Assembly (NCBI GenBank): GCA_022821585.1
Contig: JAJEDI010000050.1
Location: 124,001-188,000 of the forward strand
Direction: 5' to 3'
Length of the DNA: 64,000 nt
DNA from: Caldilineaceae bacterium
Lineage (GTDB): Bacteria; Chloroflexota; Anaerolineae; Caldilineales; Caldilineaceae
The notes beneath the pieces are model-generated. The model made no database searches. It had not been told where the DNA came from and saw only the letters and a program-made list of their open reading frames with translations. A program made the translations under genes and the position numbers. Positions 1 to 8,997 of the stretch are shown here, piece by piece (the first letter of the stretch is position 1; the number at the start of each line of letters is the position of its first letter).

Positions 1-2
1 GG

Positions 3-941
3 GAGTTGGATGCACTGGGACTGCTAACGCCCCTCTTGCCCGAAGTCAAGGCGCTGCAAGGCGTAGAGCAGTCGTCGCGCCATCATTTGGATGCCTACGA
101 ACACAGCCTGCTGGCGACTCACTACGCCGCGGAACTGCGGAACTGGCTGCGAGGAGGTCCCAAGCCAGGGGACAGTAGTCTGGCGCAGTCTCTTGAGCCC
201 TGGACTGAGGGGCTGCGACGTCATTTTCGAGAAGAGATCGCGGCCGGCCACGACCGCGCGGGGTGGCTCGTTTGGCATGCGCTGCTGCATGATACGGGTA
301 AGGCCAATATCTCCGGCGTGAACAATGGGAGCGGCGGCGGTCCCCAGACCTACGCGCGGCACCAGGAACTGAGCGCAGAGATTGCAGGCAGTCGCGTTGC
401 GTCATTCCGTTTCAGCAGGCGAGAGACCCTCTTGGCCGAGAGCGTTGCGAGGATGCACAGCGTCCCTCGCAGACTGGTCAAGACGCTAACAGAGGATGAA
501 AATCGTATCGGCCCGCGGGCAGCCTATCGATTCTTTCGCGAGGCGGGCAGCGTGGTGGCCGGGCATCAGTTCGTGCGTGGACTGGGGTCGGGCGGCGCTC
601 AGCAACCACTCGACGGATTGGACGTGACGCTTCAGGCGATTTCTGATTTGCAAGCAACTGGGCTTGAGAGAGGAGATGGTTGGGGCCGGTTTCTCGAGGC
701 CGTTGAGGGTCTGTTCTGCTACGCGTTTTCGCGGCCAGCGGAACACCTGGCGGCGCCGCTGGTGGACGGCCACCGGCTGATGGAGTATCTGGGGTTGGCA
801 CCAGGGCCAATCGTCGGTACGATTCTGGGGAAACTGGCGGAGGCCCAGGCATCGGGGACTGTCGCCAACGTTGGTGAGGCCCTGACGCTGGCAGAAGAGC
901 TATTGGCAGCAGACGCCGAACAAAGAGGGACAGGGGCTTGA
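3..941 (+). CDS. CCA-adding/poly(A) polymerase-type HD protein, C-terminal part (5' truncated)
   Basis: The reading frame is open to the left window edge, so only the C-terminal two thirds are present; the TTG at base 6 given by the ORF track is probably an internal leucine (Glu-Leu-Asp-Ala-Leu). The opening stretch, with Gln-x-Ser-x-x-His-His-Leu-Asp-x-x-Glu-His, is typical of the HD part of bacterial tRNA nucleotidyltransferases/poly(A) polymerases. The metal motif LLHDTGKA lies near residue 95, followed by a downstream His and SAEIAG. The C-terminus (GLAPGPIVGTILGKLAEAQ) is the usual tail helix of that family. The nucleotidyltransferase head would lie upstream. The family adds or repairs the tRNA 3' CCA or polyadenylates RNA. 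A stand-alone HD hydrolase cannot be excluded without the N-terminus. Confidence 0.72.
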   Translation, partial: ELDALGLLTPLLPEVKALQGVEQSSRHHLDAYEHSLLATHYAAELRNWLRGGPKPGDSSLAQSLEPWTEGLRRHFREEIAAGHDRAGWLVWHALLHDTGKANISGVNNGSGGGPQTYARHQELSAEIAGSRVASFRFSRRETLLAESVARMHSVPRRLVKTLTEDENRIGPRAAYRFFREAGSVVAGHQFVRGLGSGGAQQPLDGLDVTLQAISDLQATGLERGDGWGRFLEAVEGLFCYAFSRPAEHLAAPLVDGHRLMEYLGLAPGPIVGTILGKLAEAQASGTVANVGEALTLAEELLAADAEQRGTGA

Positions 942-995
942 GCCTGCTACTTTCTGGAATCTGGTGATGCCGCTAAACTGGCTACTGCAAACCGC

Positions 996-2069
996 TCAGG
1001 CCCGGCTCGCCGATGCTACTCGTTGCAAACGTGTCCGCGCGGCGCCGCTACTGAGGATTTTCCTGGCACGACCAATCCCATCGGGAACATCCCGGGCCAG
1101 ATCAAAGAGATGAAGGATGACACCGGCGGTCAGGCAGGCCTGTTCGGTGGCATCGCAATCTGCTGCTTCGAGAACGGCTGCGTTGAGGGCGGCGTGGCCT
1201 ACGGCGTCTTCAGGCCCGGAAACGCGCACGCGTTCAGTATGGCCCAGAGCGTCGGGATCCAGGACCAGGTCATTTGCCTCGTCTTCGGCAAATACGTGTG
1301 ACTTACGCCCGACGGCCATTTCGACGGAGCCCTCTTCGCCCTGGATGATAAAGCTGCGCTCAATGCCGGTTTGGACGGCGCGCAGGCGGCCGATGTAGTT
1401 TCCGTGGAAGAAACCGCTGACCTGGTAGGGCGCATTGGCGGGATTCAGAAGCTTTTCTACGCTGTTGAGAACTGTTCGCAGGCCGAACTGGCGCCGCAGC
1501 GGTAGAAGTGCGTGCCATTGGGGTGCGAAACGGGCGGCGGAAAGGTAGCCAACGCCTACCGCTTCAACCATTGACTGTACGTCCTCTGGCTCCAGGTCGT
1601 CGGCTATTCCCAGTTCGCGCAGGACTGGCCCTGGTCCAATGCCTTCCTTGGTGGGAACACCTTCATCGCCGTGCAGGACGACCGGCAACCCGGCCTCGGC
1701 TAAAATGACAGCGATGGCAGGCGCCAACTGCGCGCTCCTGACCTTGCCGTCATAGGGCACGGCGAGGTCGAGCAGCCCCTCGATTCGGGGACGGATTTGC
1801 GTTATTGTTTCCGCCCGCAACAGGGCAGTGAAGCCCCGGACTTCGTCGACGGCCTCCCCTTTCACACGCTGGGTAATCAGAAAGGCACCGGCCTGCGCCG
1901 GCGAGCAGGTCTGCTCGACGATCTGGCGGAGGGCTTCGACGGACTCCTCGTAGGAAAGGTCGCGCTTCAGCTTTTCGCCGCGGCCGACAGCCTGAATGAA
2001 GGGGATGAAGGGGGCCGGATCCCGGTCCGTTTCATAGAGGGAGCGGACATCCGGGGTGGGGGCCAGCAT
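996..2069 (-). CDS. TrpD2/YbiB-like anthranilate phosphoribosyltransferase-fold protein
   Basis: A 357-residue protein with the nucleoside phosphorylase/TrpD fold order: a helical N-terminal domain (RDLSYEESVEALRQI, about residues 38-52), then a glycine-rich alpha/beta domain. The stretch HGDEGVPTKEGIGPGPVL occupies the place of the TrpD His-Gly...Ser-x-Lys-x-Gly motif. The phosphoribosyl-pyrophosphate loop GTGGD of true TrpD is absent and is replaced by a segment around PYDGKVRSAQ. This points to the TrpD2/YbiB branch, which does not make tryptophan and whose E. coli member binds nucleic acid. It is the last gene of a minus-strand operon, 50 nt after the 200-aa gene and downstream of the siroheme reductase, with no other trp gene nearby. 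A role in sulfur or nitrogen assimilation is inferred from context only. Confidence 0.7.
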   Translation of the reverse strand: MLAPTPDVRSLYETDRDPAPFIPFIQAVGRGEKLKRDLSYEESVEALRQIVEQTCSPAQAGAFLITQRVKGEAVDEVRGFTALLRAETITQIRPRIEGLLDLAVPYDGKVRSAQLAPAIAVILAEAGLPVVLHGDEGVPTKEGIGPGPVLRELGIADDLEPEDVQSMVEAVGVGYLSAARFAPQWHALLPLRRQFGLRTVLNSVEKLLNPANAPYQVSGFFHGNYIGRLRAVQTGIERSFIIQGEEGSVEMAVGRKSHVFAEDEANDLVLDPDALGHTERVRVSGPEDAVGHAALNAAVLEAADCDATEQACLTAGVILHLFDLARDVPDGIGRARKILSSGAARTRLQRVASASRA

Positions 2070-2119
2070 CTGGTTCTGTCCTTAACGGTAGGAGGGATGG
2101 CGGGAAACGAGGAATTCGT

Positions 2120-2722
2120 TCAGCCCACACTCCCAAGCTGGCCGAGAAGCGCGTCGACGTCGGGAGCGGATGGCGCGTGTAGCTCGAAAGTCAGCGGCTC
2201 GCGGGCGTCGTTGTCGACCCGGGTGACGGTGGCGTCGTCTCCGAAGAGTGGGGCCAGATCGTCCGAGAGCTGTGTCTGGGCAGCGGTAGCTGCGGCACCG
2301 TCGCCATTGGCAGAGTTTGGATAGTTGAGCCGGTCCAAAAGGACGATCATGGCGGCGTCGGTGCGCAGCTTCAGTTTTCCCTTCAACTCGACGTCAGTCT
2401 CCGTCAACTTTACCCCGTTAAGAGCCTGGGACAGTGTGGTGCCCAAGGCATCGGACAAGTCGGACCCAGCGTCACGCTTGCGGACATACAGAAGACCGGG
2501 TTTGGCGTCGGTCAAGTCGACCACGTAGTCGGCTTCAAGGCCGACGAGAAGAATCGCGGGTCCGTCGACGATATGCTTATAGTCGGCCACATCGAGCAGC
2601 AACTCGTTGGGGACGACGTTTTCCCGAATCCAGCGGTGGAATACGGGAATGAAGGACTCAACGTCGATTGACAGCTCTTCAAAAAAGAACTTAACGCTCA
2701 GGCGATGGGGTGCAATCATCAT
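2120..2722 (-). CDS. conserved hypothetical protein of the sulfite reductase operon
   Basis: A 200-residue soluble protein with no signal peptide or membrane segment; I do not recognise its family. The start has two tandem ATG codons preceded by GGAG; the second (base 2719) has the better spacing. The N-terminal half is regular alpha/beta (RLSVKFFFEEL; FIPVFHRWIRENVVPNELLLDVADY), followed by a hydrophobic strand ILLVGLEADYVVDL. The C-terminal third is acidic and low in complexity (NSANGDGAAATAAQTQL). It lies 71 nt after the siroheme reductase gene and 50 nt before the TrpD2-like gene, so it is probably co-transcribed and may assist reductase assembly or electron delivery; that role is context inference. 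Confidence 0.7.
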   Translation of the reverse strand: MMIAPHRLSVKFFFEELSIDVESFIPVFHRWIRENVVPNELLLDVADYKHIVDGPAILLVGLEADYVVDLTDAKPGLLYVRKRDAGSDLSDALGTTLSQALNGVKLTETDVELKGKLKLRTDAAMIVLLDRLNYPNSANGDGAAATAAQTQLSDDLAPLFGDDATVTRVDNDAREPLTFELHAPSAPDVDALLGQLGSVG

Positions 2723-2749
2723 CTACTCCGGAGGCGGTGAAGGAAGGCA

Positions 2750-2785
2750 CGTCGACTGCACCTTTCATATCTAGTGCAGTCGACG
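2750..2785 (-). other. intercistronic hairpin, 12-bp perfect stem
   Basis: The arms CGTCGACTGCAC and GTGCAGTCGACG pair perfectly around a 12-nt AT-rich loop, between the siroheme reductase stop and the start of the 200-aa gene. No T-run follows on either strand, so it is more likely an mRNA stability or processing element, or a partial attenuator that sets the ratio of the two products, than a simple terminator. Confidence 0.6.
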
Positions 2786-2793
2786 CAGGTCTA

Positions 2794-5052
2794 TCAGATC
2801 TCTACCAGGACGTTACCGCCGACCCTGGATTCGCAGGCGTGGGTGGCTTCGATGAACAGGAGTGCTTCTTCGATGAGCCGGTGGGCAGAATCGTTGTCTG
2901 GGTTCGGGTTGGGGTTGCTGTGCCGATCGAGCAGGTACTGGCCGAATTTCCCCTTGGCGTACTGATCGAAGAACAGTTCGGTATCGAAGAAACGGCTCTT
3001 GAACTCCTGCACGATGCGATCGGGACTATCGCCTACATCAAGGAACTGGGTCCGAACCAGTGCCCTGGCCGCCTTGAGCATCGACGAATAGGCAAGGTCG
3101 TCGGCGCGAGCCGGGTCATTTTCATCGAGGGCGATTTGCGCTTCGAAGGCTTCAGATTCGGCGGGAGAAATCTCCATGGAGAAGAGGGATACGACCTCGC
3201 CGGCACATTCGCCGATGCCGATATCACCGAGGCTGAAGACGCGGGGATCGCCCCAGTCCGAGAAGAATTCCGGCTGTTGTTCAAAGGCCGGCAGCTGCAT
3301 GTAGGGCTGAATAATGTTGCGGGCCTCCTTTTTGCCGATACGTCCAATCCACTCCTGGAAGGTTTCGCCCTTAGTCCGTTCCTCCACATAGCGGGAGGTG
3401 ATGGTATCAACGACTTCGGGAACGGTCTTGGAAGGAACGGCGCCGACTGCCAGCCCGTAGCTGCCAGCGTTGTCGCGCCACTTGCCACCGAGGATGACCT
3501 GGAAGTGGGGCATCTTGAAGTTGCCGGATCGGCGGCTGTTGCCAAAGAAGCCGATGTCGGAAACATGGTGCTGGCCGCAGGAGTTGAAGCAACCGCTGAT
3601 CTTGATTTTCAGGTCCTTGATGGCGTCAGGCAGGGATGCGCTCTTGACGGTGAGGCGCGTGCGCAGTTCCCCGGCAAGCCCGCGTGAGGAGGCGATGCCC
3701 AGTTTACAGGTATCGGTACCGGGGCAGGCCGTGATGTCCACAATGGTGCCGGCGCCGGGGTCGCCCAGACCGATGGCTTTCAGCTCCTCGTAGAGGCTGG
3801 GCAGGTCGGAATCGGATACCCAGCGGAGGACGATGTTCTGCTCAACAGTGGTGCGGACGTTATCGCCGACATATTTTCGAGCAATGTCGGCGAGCTCCCA
3901 GGTCTGTTGGGAGGTCAGGTCGCCTAAGGGCAGGTTCACGGTAACGACGCTGTAGCCCTCCTGGCGCTGCGCATAAACGTTGGTTTCGAGCCACTGATTG
4001 AATTCAGAGGAGTGGACCTGGCCATTCAAGAAAGTAGGCGGCCTGGTCGGCTTTTCCTCGTAGTGCGGAAGCGTATCCAGATAGGCTGTCCAGCGGTCGT
4101 CGTGGGGCAGTGTTTTGCGCTCCTCATCGACGAGGCGGCGGAACTCTTCGATACCCAGTTTAGCGACAAGGAACTTGATGCGGGCGCGGTTGCGGTTGCG
4201 CTTTTCGCCAAGTCGTGCAAATACGCGTGCGACTGCCTGCGTCTGCGGCAAGATCTCTTCTTCAGGCGTGAATTCGCTGAGAACCTTGGCCTGGTGCGGT
4301 ACCGTGCCGAGACCTCCGCCTACAAACACCTTAAAGCCTCGCTTGGGCTTGCCGTCCACTTCCCGGATCTGGGCAAGGTAGCCCATGTCGTGCATCATCA
4401 CCAAGCCGCAGGCTTCGGCCTCGCAGCCAGAAAAGGCTGGCTTGAACTTGCGGCCGAAGTCCTGTACATCGTCATGGCCGAGCAGGAACTGAGCGTAGGC
4501 TTCTGAGTACGGGGTGGCGTCAAATACTTCTGTTTGGCAGACACCGGCCAGGTGACAGCAGGTGACATTGCGTACGGAGTTGCCGCAGGCTTCTCGAGTC
4601 GTGATGCCGACCGAGGCCAGGCGGCGCATCATGTCCGGTGTGTCTTCGATATGCACAAAGTGAAGCTGAAAATCCTGGCGTGTGGTGACATGCAAAATGC
4701 CGTCGGAGTATTCGTCTGCGACCTGGGCCAGCACATCAAGCTGGTCTGCCGTCAGGCCGCCACCGGGCACCTTTATGCGCTGCATGCCTGGTGCATGCCA
4801 GAGGGTATCGGGCCCTTTGATCCGCTCCTTCTCTTCGAAATCGAGCTCACGGCTCTCAAAACCGTCGTGCCGCTGGCCATTGTCGTAGCGCTGGCCGTAC
4901 ACGCCTCGACGCAGACGCGTTTCGGCGAAGACCTTTTCGTCGAGTTTGCCTTGGCCCATAAGTTCCATCTGGCCTTCGAATATATCGATTTCGTGGGCCA
5001 GGTCATCGGACATTTCATCCGCCAGGACGTCTTTCCAACCGATGTTCGACAC
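2794..5052 (-). CDS. ferredoxin-type nitrite/sulfite reductase with C-terminal helical extension
   Basis: Assimilatory siroheme reductase, six-electron reduction of sulfite to sulfide or nitrite to ammonia. Two ferredoxin-like half domains (starting near MQRIKVPGGG and near SVVTVNLPLG) alternate with two siroheme/4Fe-4S domains. The cluster ligands are in ACPGTDTCKLG and SGCFNSCGQHH (Cys-x5-Cys and Cys-x3-Cys, about residues 443/449 and 488/492). The ORF track starts at a GTG at 5085, but a GTG at 5052 sits 6 nt after a perfect AAGGAG, so I take 5052 (752 aa). About 110 residues beyond the core form a helical, HEPN-like tail (KAARALVRTQFLDVGDSPDR onward), which is longer than classic NirA/Sir. 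No flavoprotein subunit lies next to it, so ferredoxin is the probable donor. Which anion it uses cannot be told from sequence. Confidence 0.9.
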   Translation of the reverse strand: MSNIGWKDVLADEMSDDLAHEIDIFEGQMELMGQGKLDEKVFAETRLRRGVYGQRYDNGQRHDGFESRELDFEEKERIKGPDTLWHAPGMQRIKVPGGGLTADQLDVLAQVADEYSDGILHVTTRQDFQLHFVHIEDTPDMMRRLASVGITTREACGNSVRNVTCCHLAGVCQTEVFDATPYSEAYAQFLLGHDDVQDFGRKFKPAFSGCEAEACGLVMMHDMGYLAQIREVDGKPKRGFKVFVGGGLGTVPHQAKVLSEFTPEEEILPQTQAVARVFARLGEKRNRNRARIKFLVAKLGIEEFRRLVDEERKTLPHDDRWTAYLDTLPHYEEKPTRPPTFLNGQVHSSEFNQWLETNVYAQRQEGYSVVTVNLPLGDLTSQQTWELADIARKYVGDNVRTTVEQNIVLRWVSDSDLPSLYEELKAIGLGDPGAGTIVDITACPGTDTCKLGIASSRGLAGELRTRLTVKSASLPDAIKDLKIKISGCFNSCGQHHVSDIGFFGNSRRSGNFKMPHFQVILGGKWRDNAGSYGLAVGAVPSKTVPEVVDTITSRYVEERTKGETFQEWIGRIGKKEARNIIQPYMQLPAFEQQPEFFSDWGDPRVFSLGDIGIGECAGEVVSLFSMEISPAESEAFEAQIALDENDPARADDLAYSSMLKAARALVRTQFLDVGDSPDRIVQEFKSRFFDTELFFDQYAKGKFGQYLLDRHSNPNPNPDNDSAHRLIEEALLFIEATHACESRVGGNVLVEI

Positions 5053-5245
5053 AGTTGTCTCCTTGCCTGTTGTCTGCTTCGCCACCAGTATTTGGGCACG
5101 GAAGAAGCAGGTAGCCCTGAGTAACGCTCAGTCCCGGTTTTCTCTTGTCCTGTCGGCCGATTGCCGGCGAGGGCCGACGGACGGGAACGGCAGAGCCTTT
5201 GGGGCCATCTCGATTGATTCTCGTACTGGGTCGCTCTTGCTGACA

Positions 5246-5275
5246 ATTGTATGGCAGTCGGGCTCAGTTTGTCAA
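5246..5275 (-). promoter_or_regulatory. sigma70-type promoter of the siroheme reductase operon
   Basis: On the minus strand TTGACA (5275-5270) is followed by an 18-bp spacer and TACAAT (5251-5246), close to consensus. Transcription from about base 5239 would give a leader of roughly 187 nt before the GTG at 5052. The leader contains the self-complementary arms GTCGGCC and GGCCGAC. It does not resemble a SAM-I riboswitch core that I could recognise. Confidence 0.7.
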
Positions 5276-5290
5276 GCATGTTACGTCGAC

Positions 5291-5640
5291 GGGTGCATCC
5301 CAGATTTGGGGTGGGAACAATCTGGCGGGGAATCGGTGCCGGCGGTGGCTGGAATTGTTTACCAGCTTTGTGATAGACACAGTGCGCGTGCCTGGTCCGG
5401 CCGTACGGCGGAGTTCGTCAGCCAGGGGTGCCAGAGAAGGCACAGGGCCGGCACCTACAGGGAACTGATGGGACTGGCGGGACGTGGTCTGGCCAGACAC
5501 CTTCGATCAGGCACCTGTCACCAATATCGACACCCGGTCGACCAGGCATGTTGTTGGCCGGGGGCGTTGCGGGGGCGGAGCCCCTGCACAAGGGAGGGCC
5601 GAATAGGCCCGACCGCCCAAAACTGCAAAGGTCAACAGGC
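5291..5640. repeat. dispersed repeat family A, copy 1
   Basis: The copy starts with GGGTGCATCCCAGATTTGGG and ends around a GC-rich hairpin (GCGGGGGCGGAGCCCC) followed by AGGGAGGGCCGAATAGGCCC. The copy at 54458 matches it along most of its length (shared blocks include GGTGGGAAC, GACGTGGTCTGG, ATATCGACACC, GGCATGTTGTTGG). The copy at 26686 matches both ends. No protein is encoded. It lies between two divergent transcription units and fills a gap without genes. Confidence 0.8.
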
Positions 5641-5730
5641 AGTGACAGCGAGGGAATCCAGGACCTAATGCCGTCCTCCTACGAACGCTATTATCCGAGC
5701 CGCGTATCGACTGTGGCCGAGTAGACAATT

Positions 5731-5759
5731 TTGCTTGTTCTGGTGATAACTTGTACTCT
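5731..5759 (+). promoter_or_regulatory. possible promoter of the M16 peptidase gene
   Basis: TTGCTT and TACTCT are separated by 17 bp, about 145 bp before the chosen ATG at 5902. Both hexamers match consensus only moderately, and no stronger candidate was seen closer to the gene. Confidence 0.3.
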
Positions 5760-5901
5760 TTTAGTCACCTTTTGCATGGCCGACTATGGCCTGCTCGTTG
5801 AGAAAACTTCATCAAAAGGCAACAGGATGTTCACATTTGCGGTATACATTGGTAAGGGCGGGTGCGAGCTTCTTACAAACGAAAAGACTAAGGAGTCAGG
5901 A

Positions 5902-8900
5902 ATGAAGAATGTAGATACAGAACAGCCCGTAGGTCCGACGCGCACCTATGGACGGCGGAGGATTGCCGGGCGAGGAAAGAGAAACCTGAAGCTTTTGGTG
6001 GCGCTCCTGGCGCTGATTGCACTGCTTGCCAGTGCGTGTGAAGGGATGGAACCTCCGCCGGCCAGTTCTGCGGAGACGACGGAGTCGGGCGCTGAGCAGG
6101 CTGCGGCTGCGGCCGAGGAAAGCGAACAGGCGCAGGCATATCTGGACCTGGACAGCGAAACGCTGGACATGAACGCGCCGATTGCGCTGGACCCGAGCAT
6201 ACGAAAGGCGCAGCTGGACAACGGCCTGACGTATTACATCCGACACAATACCGAACCGGCCAACCGGGCCACTTTGATGCTGGTGATCAATGCGGGCTCC
6301 ATCCAGGAGGACGAGGACCAGCTGGGGTTGGCCCACTTTCTTGAGCACATGATGTTCAACGGGACTGAGCGTTTCCCCAAACAAGCGCTGATTGACTATT
6401 TTGAAACTGTTGGCATGTCGTTCGGCCCTGATGTGAACGCCTACACTTCGTTCGATGAAACGGTCTATTTCCTGGAATTCCCGACCGACGACGAGGAAAT
6501 AATCAGTACAACGTTCGAGGTGGCGGAGGATTGGGCCAGCCGGGCAACAATCTCGGAAGAAGAGGTCGAAAGCGAACGCGGCGTTATCCTGGAAGAAGAA
6601 CGGCTACGGGACCAGAATGCAAGCGGCAGGTTGAACAAGCAACTGTTCCCACTCTTGCTGGGGGAGTCGCGCTATACTGACCGGATGCCGATCGGCGACA
6701 TGGAGATCGTGCAGAACACGCCGGCTGAGACACTGCGGCGGTTTTACCGAGACTGGTACCGTCCGGATCTGATGGCGGTCATTGTCGTGGGCGACATCGA
6801 TGTGGACAGTATCGAGGCGAAGATCACCGAGCATTTCGGCGGACTGACAGCGCCGGAGTCGGTGAGGCCCAGGGTTGCCTATTCCCTACCTGACTATGAA
6901 GACACAGGTTATCTGATTCTCACCGATCCGGAGTTCCCCGTAACAATAGCACAGATCATCTACAGGCAGGCTGCACCGGACCTGAATTCGGCCGGGGTCT
7001 TTCGCGACCGTCTAATCGGCAATTTGTTCTACAAGATGCTGAATTTCCGCCTAGACGACCTCACACGGGAGGCGGATTCACCGTTCCTTGGGGCTTTCGT
7101 CAGCGAAGGGCAACTGGTTCGGGGAAACAACTACCAGGTGGTGGGCGTACAGGTGCGTCAGGGGGAGGCCCTCTCCAGCCTGGACGCTGCCCTGACCGAG
7201 GTTGAGCGTGTGCGGCGTCACGGCTTCACAGCTGCCGAAGTGGAACGAGCAAAGTCGGAAATCCTGAATACCTACGAGCGGCTCTACAACGATCGCGAGA
7301 ATCTGCGTAATCACTCGCTTGCCAGCGAATACAGTCGCAACTACCTCGAAAACGAAACCGTTCCCGGCATCGAGGTGGAGTTCAAACTGGTTGACCGACT
7401 ACTGCAAGAGATCAGCCGCGACGATGTCAATCAGAGGGCTGAGCTCTACGTAGGTGGAAGCAACCGGTCGGTTTTTGTGGTCGGGCCGGAGCGCGACGCG
7501 GACAGTCTACCCAGTGAGGCCGAACTGGCTGCAGTAATCACGGACGTGGGGACGAAGGTAGTAGAGCCCTACCAGGACATCGAGGCGGTTACGGCACTGC
7601 TGACAGAAATACCGGAGCCTGCGGAGATTCTCTCCCGTCAGACGGACGAGACCTACAACATCACCGACCTGACACTGGCCAATGGCGCCCGAGTGGTGCT
7701 GAAACCCACCACATTCAAGGAGGAGGAGATCCTTTTCAGCGCTACGAGCCCCGGCGGCTCCTCGCTGGTCAGCGACGAGGACTACCCAGAAGCGGACTTC
7801 ATCGACAGCATAGTCAGCCAGAGCGCGGTCGGCGACGTGAGCTACGCAGCGCTGCAGCGGCTGCTGGCCGACAAGTCGGTGACAGTTTCGCCGTATATCG
7901 GTGAGCTGGACGAAGGATTCCACGGTTTTTCCGGCCAGGAATACATTGAAACCCTGTTTCAGCTCATCTACCTATACGGCACGCAGCCGAATGCAGATGA
8001 CGACGCCTTTGCGACGCTTAAGGACCAGTACACTGAGTCGCTGCGCAATCGAGAACTGGACCCGCGCAGTGCGCTGACCGACGCCTTCATTGGGGCTCGT
8101 TACGGCGATTCCATCCGGCGCAACGTTCCCACGCTGGAGATCATCAGTTCGCTCGATCTGGAGCGTGCATTCGCCATCTATCAGGAGCGATTCGCCGACT
8201 TCAGCGATTTCACTTTCGTGTTTGTGGGCAATTTCGAACTTGAGCAGATGGTGGACTGGTCGCAACGGTACCTGGGAAACCTGCCTTCACTTGGTCGCAC
8301 GGAGACCTGGCAGGATGTGGCACCGGACCCGCCCTCGGGAATCGTGGAGGTTCCGGTCTACCGCGGTCAAGACGAGCAGAGCCTGACGACAATCCTGTTC
8401 ACAGGGTCCATTGAAGACACCCTGGATAACCGCCTTCATCTGCGAATGCTGGAGACGATCGTAGACATTCTGATGCGCGAAGAGTTGCGTGAGGCGCTGG
8501 GAGGCGTTTATGCCTATGGGGCGTCCGCCTCTATGGAACCGGATCCAGACAGCCTGTACGAGGTATCAATGTACTTTGGGAGTGATCCGGCCCGAGTGCA
8601 GGAGTTGGTAGACGCTCTATTCGAGCTAATCTCCGACGTACAGGGGAATGGGCCCAGAGAAGACCTCATGGAGAAGGCCAGGGCACAGATCGTACGCCAG
8701 CGCGAGGAGCAGTTGGAGCAGAACAACTACTGGTTGAGAGTCCTGGAGTATTGGGCTACGGAGGATGGGGTCGATCTGGCAAACTTTGTCGATCTGGAGG
8801 TTGTGAAGGTTCGGACTGACGCGGTGGCGCCGGAAGCGGTCCAGGCCGCGGCGGCGGCATTCCTGCCGCTGGATCGGTATATCCTGGTTTCGCTCTATCC

Positions 8901-8919
8901 CGAAGACTTTGAGGAATAA
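5902..8919 (+). CDS. M16 family zinc metallopeptidase, predicted lipoprotein
   Basis: A 1005-residue two-lobed insulinase/pitrilysin protein. I moved the start from the track's TTG at 5731 to the ATG at 5902, which follows AAGGAG and gives a proper N-terminus: basic RGKRNLK, a hydrophobic stretch, and lipobox LASAC with Cys46. The inverted zinc motif HFLEH (His145, Glu148, His149) is followed 76 residues later by the third ligand in ESERGVIL (Glu225). The C-terminal half repeats the fold without HxxEH, as in PqqL and processing-peptidase relatives. After the signal there is an Ala/Glu-rich linker of about 40 residues. It probably degrades peptides at the outer face of the membrane. A strong terminator closes the unit. 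Confidence 0.9.
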   Translation: MKNVDTEQPVGPTRTYGRRRIAGRGKRNLKLLVALLALIALLASACEGMEPPPASSAETTESGAEQAAAAAEESEQAQAYLDLDSETLDMNAPIALDPSIRKAQLDNGLTYYIRHNTEPANRATLMLVINAGSIQEDEDQLGLAHFLEHMMFNGTERFPKQALIDYFETVGMSFGPDVNAYTSFDETVYFLEFPTDDEEIISTTFEVAEDWASRATISEEEVESERGVILEEERLRDQNASGRLNKQLFPLLLGESRYTDRMPIGDMEIVQNTPAETLRRFYRDWYRPDLMAVIVVGDIDVDSIEAKITEHFGGLTAPESVRPRVAYSLPDYEDTGYLILTDPEFPVTIAQIIYRQAAPDLNSAGVFRDRLIGNLFYKMLNFRLDDLTREADSPFLGAFVSEGQLVRGNNYQVVGVQVRQGEALSSLDAALTEVERVRRHGFTAAEVERAKSEILNTYERLYNDRENLRNHSLASEYSRNYLENETVPGIEVEFKLVDRLLQEISRDDVNQRAELYVGGSNRSVFVVGPERDADSLPSEAELAAVITDVGTKVVEPYQDIEAVTALLTEIPEPAEILSRQTDETYNITDLTLANGARVVLKPTTFKEEEILFSATSPGGSSLVSDEDYPEADFIDSIVSQSAVGDVSYAALQRLLADKSVTVSPYIGELDEGFHGFSGQEYIETLFQLIYLYGTQPNADDDAFATLKDQYTESLRNRELDPRSALTDAFIGARYGDSIRRNVPTLEIISSLDLERAFAIYQERFADFSDFTFVFVGNFELEQMVDWSQRYLGNLPSLGRTETWQDVAPDPPSGIVEVPVYRGQDEQSLTTILFTGSIEDTLDNRLHLRMLETIVDILMREELREALGGVYAYGASASMEPDPDSLYEVSMYFGSDPARVQELVDALFELISDVQGNGPREDLMEKARAQIVRQREEQLEQNNYWLRVLEYWATEDGVDLANFVDLEVVKVRTDAVAPEAVQAAAAAFLPLDRYILVSLYPEDFEE

Positions 8920-8942
8920 CGGTTGTTGAAGGGCATTGAAGG

Positions 8943-8975
8943 AGCGGGCAGTTGACTGTCAACTGCCCGCTTTTT
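8943..8975 (+). terminator. rho-independent terminator after the M16 gene
   Basis: The 13-bp arms GCGGGCAGTTGAC and GTCAACTGCCCGC pair perfectly and are followed by TTTTT, 24 bp after the M16 stop codon. The minus-strand side lacks a U-run. Confidence 0.9.
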
Positions 8976-8997
8976 CGCGTCAGAGCGGAGCGCAGCT

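Noticed and set aside
2710-3687. 325-aa plus-strand ORF
   Set aside because: Antisense shadow of the siroheme reductase, whose cluster motifs are clear.
5053-5239. SAM-I riboswitch before the siroheme reductase
   Set aside because: The expected conserved core words of that riboswitch are not visible; only a general hairpin is seen.
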